Source: Faucicola osloensis_B (GTDB taxonomy: Bacteria > Pseudomonadota > Gammaproteobacteria > Pseudomonadales > Moraxellaceae). From it: a stretch of 64,000 nucleotides of DNA. The stretch is from NCBI GenBank assembly GCA_964211495.1, contig CAXORL010000004.1:186001-250000 (forward strand). The letters are read 5' to 3'. Numbering within the stretch: position 1 is the first letter of the stretch; every line of letters starts with the position of its first letter. Made by a program: the position numbers and the translations under genes. Below, piece after piece: positions 1 to 10,700 of the stretch. The notes below the pieces were generated by a model. It did not search any database, was not told the DNA's origin, and saw only the letters and a program-made list of their open reading frames with translations.

Positions 1-25
1 AAAAGTTATTATAAAAAGGTTTTTC

Positions 26-1030
26 ATGACACAGCCCGCTGCCCTTGACTTGACCCAAGATAGTTCATTACAAAACTTAAAAAACCTACCTAACCTATCA
101 GAGCAGGATTCACCGCAAAGTCAGCAGCCAGCCAACCCATTACCCACCGACCCTGTAGCCACTAGCGTGAAACTCACTGGCAGACTACTGAACTTTACCC
201 GCCTAACTATTGAAGGCAATGATATCAAAGTAATTTTGACAAAGATTGCACAAAAGCTAGGTCGTCAACGTCAGTCTAACTTACCAGTGATTGTCAGCTG
301 TCAACAGCCATTAAATTTAGCCCAGCTTTGGGGCGGCTTATGGGTGCTAGGGTTACAGCCGATTGGGTTGGTCACAGGTGCCAATGACACCCAAGCCCAC
401 GAGCTTCGCATTGCCATTTTTCCAGCGGATGGGCAGCGCATTGATGGCAAAGCACCAAAAAATGTGGCGACGGGTAGTGAGCGAAAATCAGACAGTACAG
501 CCAATACTCCATCCTCTCAACACGTTGAGCAATTCCCTACCCAATCACCCGCATCCGACAGTCAAGCGACTCAGCGACAAAATCAAACCGCCAGTGATAT
601 CGTAACCAATAATACCGCAAGCCATGAGACCACAAGCAATAATACCGCAGCTGCACCTGACAAATTTGTCGCCTCATCGCATCACCAATCGCAGCTTGAA
701 GGCGATTTGGTGCATAGCCAAATGTTGCGCTCAGGTCAAAGTATCAACCATGTTGGTGGTGACGTGATTTTGACCAAAGGCATCAATGCCGGCGCGGAAG
801 CGATCACCGATTATAGCCTACACGTGTATGGCAAAGCCGAAGGGCGATTGGTGGCAGGGGCGACGGGCGACACCAATGCCAAAATATTCTGTTTGCGTTT
901 TAACCCGTCACTGGTATCAGTTGCGGGGACTTATTGCCTAAAAGAAAATATTCCTACTGAGTATTTGGATAAAGCGGTACAAGTCAGCTACTTGGATGGA
1001 CAAGGCTTGGTGTTTGAGTTGATGGAATAA
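26..1030 (+). CDS. minC: Septum site-determining protein MinC
   Basis: MinC inhibits FtsZ polymerisation. With MinD it forms the polar inhibitor that confines the division septum to midcell. The 334-residue product has an N-terminal MinC domain (about residues 45-130, starting SVKLTGRLLNFTRL) and a C-terminal beta-helical MinC_C domain (about 228-333, with HVGGDVILTKGINAGAEAI) that binds MinD and dimerises. Between them is an unusually long linker of about 90 residues (roughly 138-225), rich in Ser, Thr, Asn and Gln. E. coli MinC has 231 residues, so the linker accounts for most of the extra length. The ATG at 26 follows an AAGG-type ribosome site. minD lies 257 bp downstream, wider than the near-contiguous spacing in E. 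coli, so minD may have its own promoter. The identification is secure because minD and minE follow. Confidence 0.95.
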   Translation: MTQPAALDLTQDSSLQNLKNLPNLSEQDSPQSQQPANPLPTDPVATSVKLTGRLLNFTRLTIEGNDIKVILTKIAQKLGRQRQSNLPVIVSCQQPLNLAQLWGGLWVLGLQPIGLVTGANDTQAHELRIAIFPADGQRIDGKAPKNVATGSERKSDSTANTPSSQHVEQFPTQSPASDSQATQRQNQTASDIVTNNTASHETTSNNTAAAPDKFVASSHHQSQLEGDLVHSQMLRSGQSINHVGGDVILTKGINAGAEAITDYSLHVYGKAEGRLVAGATGDTNAKIFCLRFNPSLVSVAGTYCLKENIPTEYLDKAVQVSYLDGQGLVFELME

Positions 1031-1287
1031 CAATCACCTAAACAACCACTTATACCACAATCTATGCAAAAATCGTCAATCTCTCGATTAACTTCGAAAA
1101 GTTTTTTATGCTAAACTAGTCCAATTAACCAAATTTAGGCTAACTAAAATTTAAGTCTTAATTTTTAACGATTTACGTTAATTTATATCCATATTTTTCA
1201 AACCAGTTTAGCGTGAATGTGTGTCTGGCTTGATGGTTATTCACTACCGCCTCACTGACACCGTGCTATGAATAGGAGTATGCCAAA

Positions 1288-2100
1288 GTGGCAAAAATCG
1301 TTGTTGTAACTTCAGGAAAAGGCGGGGTAGGTAAAACCACCACTAGTGCCTCTTTCGCTACGGGTCTCGCCGTTCGCGGCTTTAAAACTGTGGTGATTGA
1401 TTTTGACGTGGGTCTTAGAAACCTTGATCTCATTATGGGCTGCGAAAACCGCATCGTGTATGACTTTGTTGATGTTATCTCAGGGAACGCGCGCCTGTCA
1501 CAAGCGTTGGTAAAAGACAAACAACTCAATAACTTGTTTATTTTACCTGCCAGCCAAACGCGCGACAAAGACGCCTTGACCGATGAAGGAGTCGCCGAAG
1601 TCATTAATGAGTTAGCCAAACAATTTGACTACATCGTATGTGACTCGCCCGCTGGTATCGAGCGCGGTGCCCAGCTTGCTATGTACCATGCCGATGAAGC
1701 CATCATCGTGACCAACCCAGAAATTTCATCGGTGCGTGACTCAGACCGTATCATCGGTATTTTGCAAAGCCGTACCAAAAAAGTTGAAGAAGGTACAGGC
1801 GTGGTACGTGAGCACTTGGTCATCAACCGCTACAACGCTGAGCGTGCGGAGCGCGGTGAGATGATGGATATCAATAGTATCTCTAATGACATCCTAAAAG
1901 TGCCACTACTTGGCGTGATTCCTGAAAGCAATAGCGTACTTGAGGCATCAAACCAAGGTGTGCCTGTGGTGCTGGATCAAAATTCAAAAGCCGGTCAAAC
2001 TTATGATGACATGGTCGCTCGTTTCTTGGGGGAAGAACGTCCCTATCGCCATATCGAGGTGAAGAAGAAAAGCTTCCTACAACGCTGGTTTGGAGGTTAG
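1288..2100 (+). CDS. minD: Septum site-determining ATPase MinD
   Basis: MinD is a membrane-associated ATPase of the ParA/MinD family. It recruits MinC to the inner membrane and oscillates from pole to pole with MinE. The 270-residue product has the deviant Walker A motif SGKGGVGKTT at residues 9-18, a switch I region with DFDVGLRNLD, and a C-terminal amphipathic membrane-targeting helix (KKSFLQRWFGG). The start is GTG, preceded by AGGAG at 1274-1278. The nearby ATG codons at 1268 and 1280 are out of frame. The stop is three bases before minE, so the two are co-translated. Confidence 0.97.
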   Translation: MAKIVVVTSGKGGVGKTTTSASFATGLAVRGFKTVVIDFDVGLRNLDLIMGCENRIVYDFVDVISGNARLSQALVKDKQLNNLFILPASQTRDKDALTDEGVAEVINELAKQFDYIVCDSPAGIERGAQLAMYHADEAIIVTNPEISSVRDSDRIIGILQSRTKKVEEGTGVVREHLVINRYNAERAERGEMMDINSISNDILKVPLLGVIPESNSVLEASNQGVPVVLDQNSKAGQTYDDMVARFLGEERPYRHIEVKKKSFLQRWFGG

Positions 2101-2103
2101 GCT

Positions 2104-2379
2104 ATGGGATTCTGGAGTAATTTATTTGGCGGTGAGCAAAAGTCAAACAGTGCTAATACTGCCGCAGAGCGCCTAAAGGTCATCGTTGCTAGCGAAAACC
2201 GCTTGCACAATCGGTTAACCCCAGAGCGTATCGAAAAAATGAAACGTGAGATTTTGGCAGTGGTCAATACCTACGTGTCAGGTGTCAACATTGATGACGT
2301 CAATATTCAACATCACAATGAAGCGAACATGGAAGTGTTGGAGATGAACATCAGCTTGCCTGATAGTACACGCCAATAA
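2104..2379 (+). CDS. minE: Cell division topological specificity factor MinE
   Basis: MinE stimulates MinD ATPase and displaces MinC, giving the Min system its topological specificity. The 91-residue product has the expected N-terminal membrane-binding and anti-MinCD segment. This is followed by the MinD-contact region (AAERLKVIVASENRLHNRLT, about residues 20-39) and a C-terminal dimerisation domain (residues about 40-88). The length matches the family (88 in E. coli). It starts three bases after the minD stop and ends 31 bp before a strong hairpin terminator, closing the min locus. Confidence 0.95.
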   Translation: MGFWSNLFGGEQKSNSANTAAERLKVIVASENRLHNRLTPERIEKMKREILAVVNTYVSGVNIDDVNIQHHNEANMEVLEMNISLPDSTRQ

Positions 2380-2410
2380 TCTAGCTTGCTTTTAAAAAAT
2401 TGTTACTAAA

Positions 2411-2436
2411 AAGCCCATGATGACATGGGCTTTTTT
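2411..2436. terminator. Bidirectional Rho-independent terminator after minE
   Basis: A perfect 9-bp stem (AAGCCCATG at 2411-2419 with CATGGGCTT at 2424-2432) closes on a 4-nt ATGA loop. It has a T run on the plus strand and an A run before the stem, so it can end both minE and the converging cytochrome b561 gene. Confidence 0.9.
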
Positions 2437-2451
2437 ATACTTTAGGCTAAC

Positions 2452-3009
2452 TTAGCGCATACGGCGAATCAAATGGTCTTTTTGGATAAATTGGTGATAC
2501 AGCGCGCCGATGATGTGCAAGGCCGTAAACACCAGCAGCAATGTCCACAACAGATTTTTATGAATCTTTTCTAACGTGCCTGACAAATCACTGTTTTCAC
2601 TGACAAAGGCTGGGATATCAAACAGCCCAAACATACTCACCCCTTCCCCATCAAACATGACAGAAAACCAGCCCGCCAAAGGCATGGCAAGTAAAATCAA
2701 GTACAGTGCCAAATGGGTTAAATGCGATAGTTTATTTTGCCATTTTGGCATCGGTACATCGGCGGGGGCTTTGGTGACAAAACGGTTGATAATACGACCT
2801 ACTGTCCAAAATAACACACTGAGTCCAAACGCTTTATGCAAATCAAAATAGGTAAAGTCAGTCGCATCTTCATTCAGCTCAATCATTGCCCAAGTCGCAA
2901 TCAACAATACCACGCTAATCCAATGGAAAATACGTGACGATAGCGACCATTTGTTGATACCGTGTGGGGCAATCGGCTGTGGCGCTTCATTTGCAGGAAA
3001 TAATGCCAT
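2452..3009 (-). CDS. Cytochrome b561 family di-haem membrane protein
   Basis: This is a four-helix inner-membrane b-type cytochrome of the bacterial cytochrome b561 (CybB/YodB/YceJ) family, usually moving electrons between quinol and periplasmic or superoxide-type acceptors. The 185-residue product has four hydrophobic segments (about 25-44, 56-75, 95-116 and 150-175). Candidate haem-ligand histidines sit in RIFHWISVV, DLHKAFG, IHKNLLW and TALHIIGALYH. The gene stands alone, converges on the minE terminator and has no redox partner beside it. The physiological electron donor and acceptor cannot be read from the sequence. Confidence 0.85.
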   Translation of the reverse strand: MALFPANEAPQPIAPHGINKWSLSSRIFHWISVVLLIATWAMIELNEDATDFTYFDLHKAFGLSVLFWTVGRIINRFVTKAPADVPMPKWQNKLSHLTHLALYLILLAMPLAGWFSVMFDGEGVSMFGLFDIPAFVSENSDLSGTLEKIHKNLLWTLLLVFTALHIIGALYHQFIQKDHLIRRMR

Positions 3010-3113
3010 AATGGATTTTACCTTATCATGATTTGTTTTGGGTTATTCTAGCAAGCTTTGGGCAAAATAAAAGTAACAGACTGTTGGTAAAATAGCACAA
3101 AAGCGGACCGCGT

Positions 3114-3677
3114 CTAACTATCTAAATCCACCAAGAAATGCGAGAGCTTGTCCAAATCTGGCACCACACATAGCTCACCTGCCAACATGACTGGCTGAAA
3201 AATATAGGCGTGCTGTAAGCTGTAATCTGCCAAATTCGGTGCACGTGAACTCTCGACGAGCTCATCATTTGGCGCGTTTAAGGCGGTTAATAACTCAGGG
3301 TAGTTAGTCGCTAATTCAGCTTGGTAAGTGGCGTCATCAGCGTCTTTGAGATCAGCAATACGCACAGAATGAAAAGTCACTTCCCCGTGAATTTGTAAGG
3401 CAATACGATGGATATCGGTGACGCTTTCTAACACCACTAAGTGGGTGGGCTTATCATCTTTTGGCAACAAGTGATACACTGACACTTCTTGACCGCGCCA
3501 AATATAATTCCAAATGCGCTCATCATAGTTATCAATGCTCAAAATCAAGGCTTGTGGCACAATCCAGTCAGGCGAACTGCTAGAAGGAATTCGAGCAATG
3601 GTTAACTGACCTGTAGTGATACTTAGGACACCTACATCTTCATCTTGCTTAAAGTAACGGTTTAACTCGTTTGCCAT
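3114..3677 (-). CDS. chpC: CheW-like chemosensory protein ChpC
   Basis: Last gene of the Pil-Chp cluster. In Pseudomonas, ChpC is a second CheW-like adaptor that may link additional chemoreceptors to the ChpA kinase. The 187-residue product shows a divergent CheW fold: start of the domain at VGVLSITTGQLTIARIP, middle IWRGQEVSVYHLLP, end FQPVMLAGELCVVPDLDKL. Overall similarity to CheW is weak, so the name rests largely on position directly downstream of chpB (57 bp) in the canonical order. The ATG at 3677 is the natural start. No terminator is visible between this stop and the cytochrome b561 gene. Confidence 0.8.
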   Translation of the reverse strand: MANELNRYFKQDEDVGVLSITTGQLTIARIPSSSSPDWIVPQALILSIDNYDERIWNYIWRGQEVSVYHLLPKDDKPTHLVVLESVTDIHRIALQIHGEVTFHSVRIADLKDADDATYQAELATNYPELLTALNAPNDELVESSRAPNLADYSLQHAYIFQPVMLAGELCVVPDLDKLSHFLVDLDS

Positions 3678-3734
3678 GGCTTGCTCATTTTAGTGATTAA
3701 TAAGAAATTTAGGGGTCGTTGCTAGCCTATAATA

Positions 3735-4688
3735 TTAGCCACACAAGGCGATTAGCTGCTCAGCTAACTGCTTAGGGGTGCCAACAAAAGTAACTTGATT
3801 GCTTTCAATCATGCTTTGTGGCTGACTGGCGCAGGTGCTGCTGTCAGGGGTTTGTGCCCAAATAATACTGCCATTTTTTTTGACCGTCGCTGCCGCATCA
3901 CTACCATCATCGCCCATACCAGAGAACACGATAGTGATTAAATTGTTGCCAAACGCTTCGCTGCAATTACGCATGACCTCACTGATTGGGGGTTTGTAAC
4001 TGCCTTGCCAAGGTTTGCGCTGCAAAATTACCCGTCCATTGGAATCACACACCACGCTGTGGTCAATCGGTAAAATCAAACAACGCCCTGACAATAATTT
4101 TTGGGTATTGGTCACTATGTCACAGCGCCACTCGTTGTGACGATTTAAAATTCTTGGCAAGGTGTTTAGCATATTTTGGTTGAAGTGCTGCGCTAATAAC
4201 AGTGATACTGGCAAATCTTCGGGCAAATTATCTAAAAATTCCTTAATGGCGAGCGGTCCGCCCATCGATGCGGCGAGCAATACTACATATTTCCACGGTT
4301 TGATTTCACGCTTGGCAGCCTCATAGTGCGCTAGCAAATCGCTACGTTCTAGCATTATGGCGATTTTTCGCTTGAGTTGGCGTTGCCATTTGGCATATAA
4401 CAGACTTTCATTGATATAAGGCGCCGTGACAAAGCCCAGTAGTACAATCTTAGTCAAATTGACATTCAGTTGTTTTTCAACATTTTGAATAACGGCGTAA
4501 TCATCTTGGGTATCGACTAGCCACACATCCACTTTTTGCTGAAAATGTTTTTCGGTCAGCTGTGATGCTGCCAAGCATTCCACGATTTCAAATCCCCATG
4601 AACGAATGGTATCGCTAAAGGCAAGCCGTTGCTGATTTTCCTCAGCAATGATAAAAAATCGCAGCGGCGGTGAGTGCTTTGACAGCAT
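3735..4688 (-). CDS. chpB: Chemotaxis methylesterase ChpB (CheB family)
   Basis: ChpB is expected to remove methyl groups from glutamates of the PilJ receptor, opposing PilK, and so to reset twitching chemosensing. The 317-residue product has a degenerate N-terminal receiver-like half (residues 1-110; VWLVDT is in the phospho-acceptor region). A C-terminal CheB_methylest domain (about 134-312) carries the catalytic Ser141 in LAASMGG, His168 in LLAQHFN and the Asp of GMGDDGSD near 261. It lies 28 bp after chpA on the same strand, as in Pseudomonas. All three triad positions are present, so an active enzyme is likely. Confidence 0.92.
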   Translation of the reverse strand: MLSKHSPPLRFFIIAEENQQRLAFSDTIRSWGFEIVECLAASQLTEKHFQQKVDVWLVDTQDDYAVIQNVEKQLNVNLTKIVLLGFVTAPYINESLLYAKWQRQLKRKIAIMLERSDLLAHYEAAKREIKPWKYVVLLAASMGGPLAIKEFLDNLPEDLPVSLLLAQHFNQNMLNTLPRILNRHNEWRCDIVTNTQKLLSGRCLILPIDHSVVCDSNGRVILQRKPWQGSYKPPISEVMRNCSEAFGNNLITIVFSGMGDDGSDAAATVKKNGSIIWAQTPDSSTCASQPQSMIESNQVTFVGTPKQLAEQLIALCG

Positions 4689-4716
4689 GAATGATTGTAT
4701 CCTTTACATGGTCGGC

Positions 4717-7700
4717 TTAATCAGTTTTTGCTTGTTGGGTAAAGCGCGCTAAGGTGTCTAACAGCATTTGTTCTTGGAATGGTTTTCCCATGTATTCATT
4801 TACCCCGATACCAAACGCGCGTTCACGGTGTTTTTCACCGGTACGCGATGTAATCATGACAATGGGGATATGCTGGAGTCGTGGGTTATGGCGAATATGA
4901 TTGGCGACTTCAAAGCCGTCCATACGTGGCATCTCAATATCCAATACAATGACTTCCGGTAGCATTTCTTGCAATTTTTCTAGCGCATCAATACCATCCG
5001 TTGCCACTTGGGCCTCATAGCCGTTACGTTCCAGTAGGCGCGAGGTGACTTTACGTACGGTTACTGAGTCATCCACAATCAGTACCACGGGTTTATGCGC
5101 TTGTTTGACTGACTTATTGGCTTTTTGCTGCTCGACTTTGGCGATATTGCTGACATTACGCATCAATGCCACCAAATCAAGAATGAGCATGACCGAACCA
5201 TCACCCATGATGGTAGCAGCCGAAATTCCATCAATATGCGAGAGCTGACGACCGAGCGGTTTGACGACCACTTCAATACGAGAGCCTGCAATCATATCGA
5301 CTTGCAGCGCCATGCGCTGACCTAAGTCAGTACGAATAATAATCACTGGTACACTGCTTGACTGGTGCGCTAGTGCATCTACCGGGTCGCTGCCGTACAA
5401 AATCTGATTGAGATAGCGCAGACGATAGGCCTGTCCATCGATATTGATACTATCGGCATTCGTGGTATAAAAATTAGCAATCGCATCGACATTGACCCGC
5501 ATCACACGTTCAATTTGCACCAATGGTACAGCAAAATATTTATCGCCTGCCCTAACCATCAAGGCATCAGACACCGCAACCGTCAATGGTAAACGCATGG
5601 TAAAGCGTGAGCCTCTGCCACTTTCAGAATCGACGGTGACTACACCACCCAGCTGTTTGACCTCACTTTGTACCACATCCATACCCACACCACGGCCTGA
5701 GATTTGTGATACAGATTTGGCGGTGGACAGACCCGCGTTAAAGATATATTGCATGATATCAAGTGTTTTTAGACTGGTATCTTTGGCAGAAATCAAGCCT
5801 TGCTCAATCGCTTTTTGGCGTACCGCGTTCACATTAATACCGCGCCCATCATCGATTAAGTTGATAACGATTTCACCACCTTCACGCAGCAATTCAAGCG
5901 TGATTAAGCCTGTTCTTGATTTACCACTTTCAATACGTTCTTGCGATTTTTCGATACCATGGTCAACGGCGTTACGTAGCATATGCTCAAGCGGTGAGGT
6001 AATACGCTCAAGGATATTACGGTCAATTTCACCTTCATCATTTAGGATTCGTAATTCAACAGACTTACCAAGCTCGGTGGCTGTTTGGCGGACGACCCGC
6101 TGCAGACGTGGCGTGATACGCGAGAATGGCACAGTACGTGAATCCATCAACCCTTCTTGCAAATCGGACTGGGTGCGTGATAACTGCAGTAGCAAGTTTT
6201 CGGTTTCACGAGTTTTATCCAGCATGGTGGTTTTGATGTCTAACAAGTCCGATGCAGATTCCGAGAGCGATTTTGACAGTTGGTTAAGCGCTGAATATTG
6301 GTCCATCTCTAGCGGGTCAAAGTCACTTTCTAATTCATGTTCATCACCAATTTGTGACAAAATTTGAATCTCAAGCTCGGTTTCCATACGGCGTAGCTGA
6401 TCTGCTAGACGCTGGACGGTTGCACCCATCTCTTCGATATTGTTCGATAGACTCGATATACCCATCTCAATTCGTGAGCGGTTGATCGCGGACTCACCCG
6501 ATAGGTTAATCATGCGCTCCATGGTACTTGCAGCAATCCTAAGCGTCTCAGCATTAAGGCTCGATTGATCTTGCTCAGATTCAAAGTTACTGGTCATCAG
6601 CGGCATGACGCTTAGGTCGCGCTGTTTGACTTCTAACGTGTCTTGTCCCAGACTACTGCGATAGATATCAATTTGCTCAATTTGGCTGGCTAAGTTAACA
6701 TTGGGGATTTCTTTTAAGCTATCAGGTTTTCGCGAGAATTGTTGCAGCGCTGCAACCAACGCCAACGGCGTTTGTGGGTTAAATTTATTTTCTAATACAT
6801 AAATCGCACTTGCTAACCAGTCATGACACACCGCCAATAGGTTACCAATCATCCGAGTCGCAGGTTTACGGCGGCTGCCTAGCTCTTCGTAGATGGTTTC
6901 CATTTCGTGCGCTAATGTAGCAATCCCTTCTGCACCGACCATTCTTGCGCCACCTTTGATGGTGTGCAATTCACGTTGCAAGGCTTGTAATGCTGCAAGA
7001 TCACTGTTATTACTACGGAACTCTTGTAAATGCTGGCTGCTGCTATCAATCAGCTCTTTGGCTTCTTCAAGATACACTTTTAAGATGTCTTCGTCAGGCT
7101 CTTGACCTTTCCAAGTCTCTAAACGACGCTCTTCAAAGTTGTTAATAATTTCTTCGATGTAGAGTGGATCATTTTTCGCAAGCGCGCTATCACCCTCTTT
7201 GGCAGATTGTTTTTGCTCTATCGACTCTTCAGGATTGGCTTCAACAATCAGTGGCACCGCAAATACCAAGTCTCGACTTTGTACTGTGCCAGCGATGACC
7301 TCATCGATTTGCTGGGCAAAATCTGTGGCTTCAAAAGAGCGACTAAATTGTCGAACTTGCTTGAGCTGTGAGGCAATGGTTTCATGCAGCTTTTGCAGCA
7401 ATGAAGCGGTATCGGTATCACTGGGTAAAATACCTTTGTCAATGGCGTCATACACTTGCTCACCACGTAGCGCCATCTCGACGATACTCGATACCCCGAT
7501 TAGCTCTGCACCCCCTTTTAAGATATGCATATAATTAGCTAGTTCTTTGACCACCTCTAAATTGCTAAAGTTATTGAGCCATTGGTTGTAGTAATTTTGC
7601 ATATCGGGCTGAATGGTTTGCACTTCATCTAAGAAAATCTGCAACAGTTCATCGTCGGTAGCAACTGGTTGGTACTCGATAGCATCCATCTCAGCTTGGT

Positions 7701-10700
7701 ACTGACTTTTTGCCAATAATTTTCTTAAGCTTTCAATCGCCGCTTCATTGATATTGACACGTAGCCCTGCTGCAATGGCGTCAAACATATTGATGAGCTG
7801 ATTGTGTAAGCTCATCAAGCCATCATAAATATCTTCGTTTTTGGCAAATTGCGGATAATCAGCGAGTTTTTTATAGGCAAACTGTAAAGTACTTGGAATG
7901 ATAAAATAGCTCAAACCTTCAGTCGCTTGCGCAAGCCTTGACGCTTGTTGTTCAAGCTGCTCGGCATAGGCAATCACTTGTTCGCTCTCACCAACAAACC
8001 TAACCTGTGCTTGCTGATCGGCATCGAGTAAGTCATCAATCCCAAGCGCTATCAAGTCTTTGACAGTCAGTTTTGTGGTTTCATAAGATTCAGCATTGGC
8101 ATCTGTTAGCCGCTCAATCAAGTCGGCAACAATGTCAGTGTTATCTTCCACAACCGTCACATCATGATGGATTCTATGCTCATCAGTATAGGTTTGTAGC
8201 AGATCTTTGGCCTCTTGCAAGGTCAATAACTGGCTAGCCGTGAGCGGCATTTCATTATGTAATAAATCGCCCAGTGCTTCTTCTACCGCGGCGCTTAAGC
8301 GATAAACATTGTTGAGTTCAATTAGCGCTGCGCCACCACGCAAGGTATGGAATGCCCGTAATATGGCATCAGGCACGTGCGTTGCAGGTTCACCCAAATG
8401 GTGGGTGATAAAGTTATCAATATCGACCAATAACTCGCCTGCTTCTTCAATAAATACGTCATTAGCGACGTCCATTTCACTACTGATGTCACTAATGCCA
8501 CTGACATCCTGTAGCGCTTGAGTTTGGTCGTTGGCGTGACCAGACGATAGTACCGCATCTGTGTGTCGCGCACTTGGCGAAGCTGCTGCCTGTCCTACGA
8601 AAGCGGATAAGGCTTGATGGTAGCTAAAGCTGTCGCCATGTTTTTTAGCATAGCTATTAGCGACAGCTTGCCATAATTGAATCACTGCGGGATAATCTGT
8701 ACGATTTTGGGCAAAAATCGTGATGAGCCCACCAAATGCCTCAATGACATCACCAACTAGGTGTAGAACTCCCTCGTCTACTGTTATGGTATGATCGAGC
8801 ACGCGATTGAGCATGTTTTCAATCGACCAAGCAAGCTCCCCTAGCTGATTGGCGCCAACCATGCGACCTGAGCCTTTTAAAGTATGAAAACCTCGGCGAA
8901 TTTCTTTTAAGGTATCAAAATCATTGGGCTTAGCTTGCCAAGCTTGGTTAAGCGGTGCAATTGTCTCAATCACTTCATTGGCTTCTTCGATATAAATTTC
9001 TTGAATATCGGGATCGCTGACCGCATCTGTGACCGTCGTTAGCTGCTCATATTCGCGAGCTACCACCTCAGGTAAGGCATGAATATCCCCTGTGGTTGAT
9101 GGCGCAGTGTCGCTGGCAACTTCCCTACCTTGAGCCATATTATCACTGTCTTTAGCCAAACTAGCACTGACCGATACAAGACTATCTAAGCCATTCGTTT
9201 CTGGCAGACCTATATTAATCGGCTGCTGCTGTAATAGATTAGTCGCTTGCAATATGGTAACCGCAGGGTCAATACTTGGCGCCCGCTGCTGCTGAAAATC
9301 TCCAACCAATGTCGGCAGTTTGCGATGGGTATCTTTGATAAAGCCCACTAACGCATCACTAACCGCTAAACTGCCATCTAGCACACGGTTGAGCATGTTT
9401 TCTACCGCCCAACACATCTCACCAATTTGATGAGCGCCGACCATACGACCTGAGCCTTTTAAGGTATGAAAACCTCGGCGGATATCTTTGAGCGCGACTA
9501 ATTCACGGGTATCCACTTCCCATACGGGAATTTGCTCACCCAACTCAGCGAGGACTTCTTGCGCCTCTTCAATGAAAATATCTCGGATATCTTCATCCAT
9601 ACTATAGTCATCATCTTTGAGGGCTTGCCTTGCAGCCGCTAGCGCTTGCGATTCTTGCACGCCAGTCGTTTGCATCATAGGCGTTTGCGTGACAGGCGTT
9701 TGCGTGTTAGACACTTCTGCAGCAGTAGCTACCCCTTGTGATAGTGATTCAATATCACTAGCAATACGTTCGCCTTCATCATCGTAAATCACCGTATCTT
9801 TACCAAAGTGCTTGGTGGTTGCTACCACTTCAGCGGCGGTTAATGGCGTTTCGATTAAGCGATTAAGCAATAAGTTGGCGCGGTTGAGCTGAGTTTGAGT
9901 TTGATCCAAAAATTCTTCATTGACAGACTGATTGGATAAATAATCCAAAAATAGCTCAAAGCGGGCAATCATGTCGGCGATGGCATCACTGGCTTCCCAG
10001 CTTAATACGTGTACCGAATTTTTATGGATACGACTAAATAATAAGCGAATTTGTTCGACCAATTCTTTGGGACGTGTTAAGCCTAATGCCCCAAAAACTT
10101 GAATGGTGGCAATCAATTCGTCATTGACTGTTAATTTATTTAAATCACGGGTTTGGATATATTGATTAAACGACCGTTTGATATTTTCAACATGCACGCG
10201 GGTCTGGCGCACCGCTTCATGTGGATTGCTAGCATAGGCAAAATGCTGTAAGCCAATTTGGCTATCAAGGGTTTCAACCGTTGACAACAACTGGCTATAA
10301 AAATCTTGCAGCTGGCGTTCTACCTGCCAACTGAGTGATGACGCCATAAAAGTATCTTGCGTCATCAAGCGCACGTCATCGATAATTTGTGCCATTTGGT
10401 TTTCATAAAACACCCAACCGCGATTTGCCAAACTATTTTTGACTGATTCAAGCAGCGGCAAAATAGTGAGCGGCTCATGCACTTGATAAATAATTTTTTC
10501 AAGTTTTTCTAATACTTGACTAAATAGATTATCAAGCGTGTCACTACTATTGATATCCAAGCTTGATAACAGGGCTTTAGCGTCATGCGATTTCTGGGTT
10601 AACGCATTGAGCGCTAATAACACATCAACTGCCAGACGAGACGCCGTAATATCAGGGGTGAGAGTCAAATCATGCGTCAGCACCAATGACAGACTGTTTA

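Noticed and set aside
5492..6367. A 291-codon plus-strand open frame
   Set aside because: It is wholly antisense to the HATPase region of chpA, rich in Ser, Arg and Thr as expected of a shadow frame, and has no ribosome site or family.
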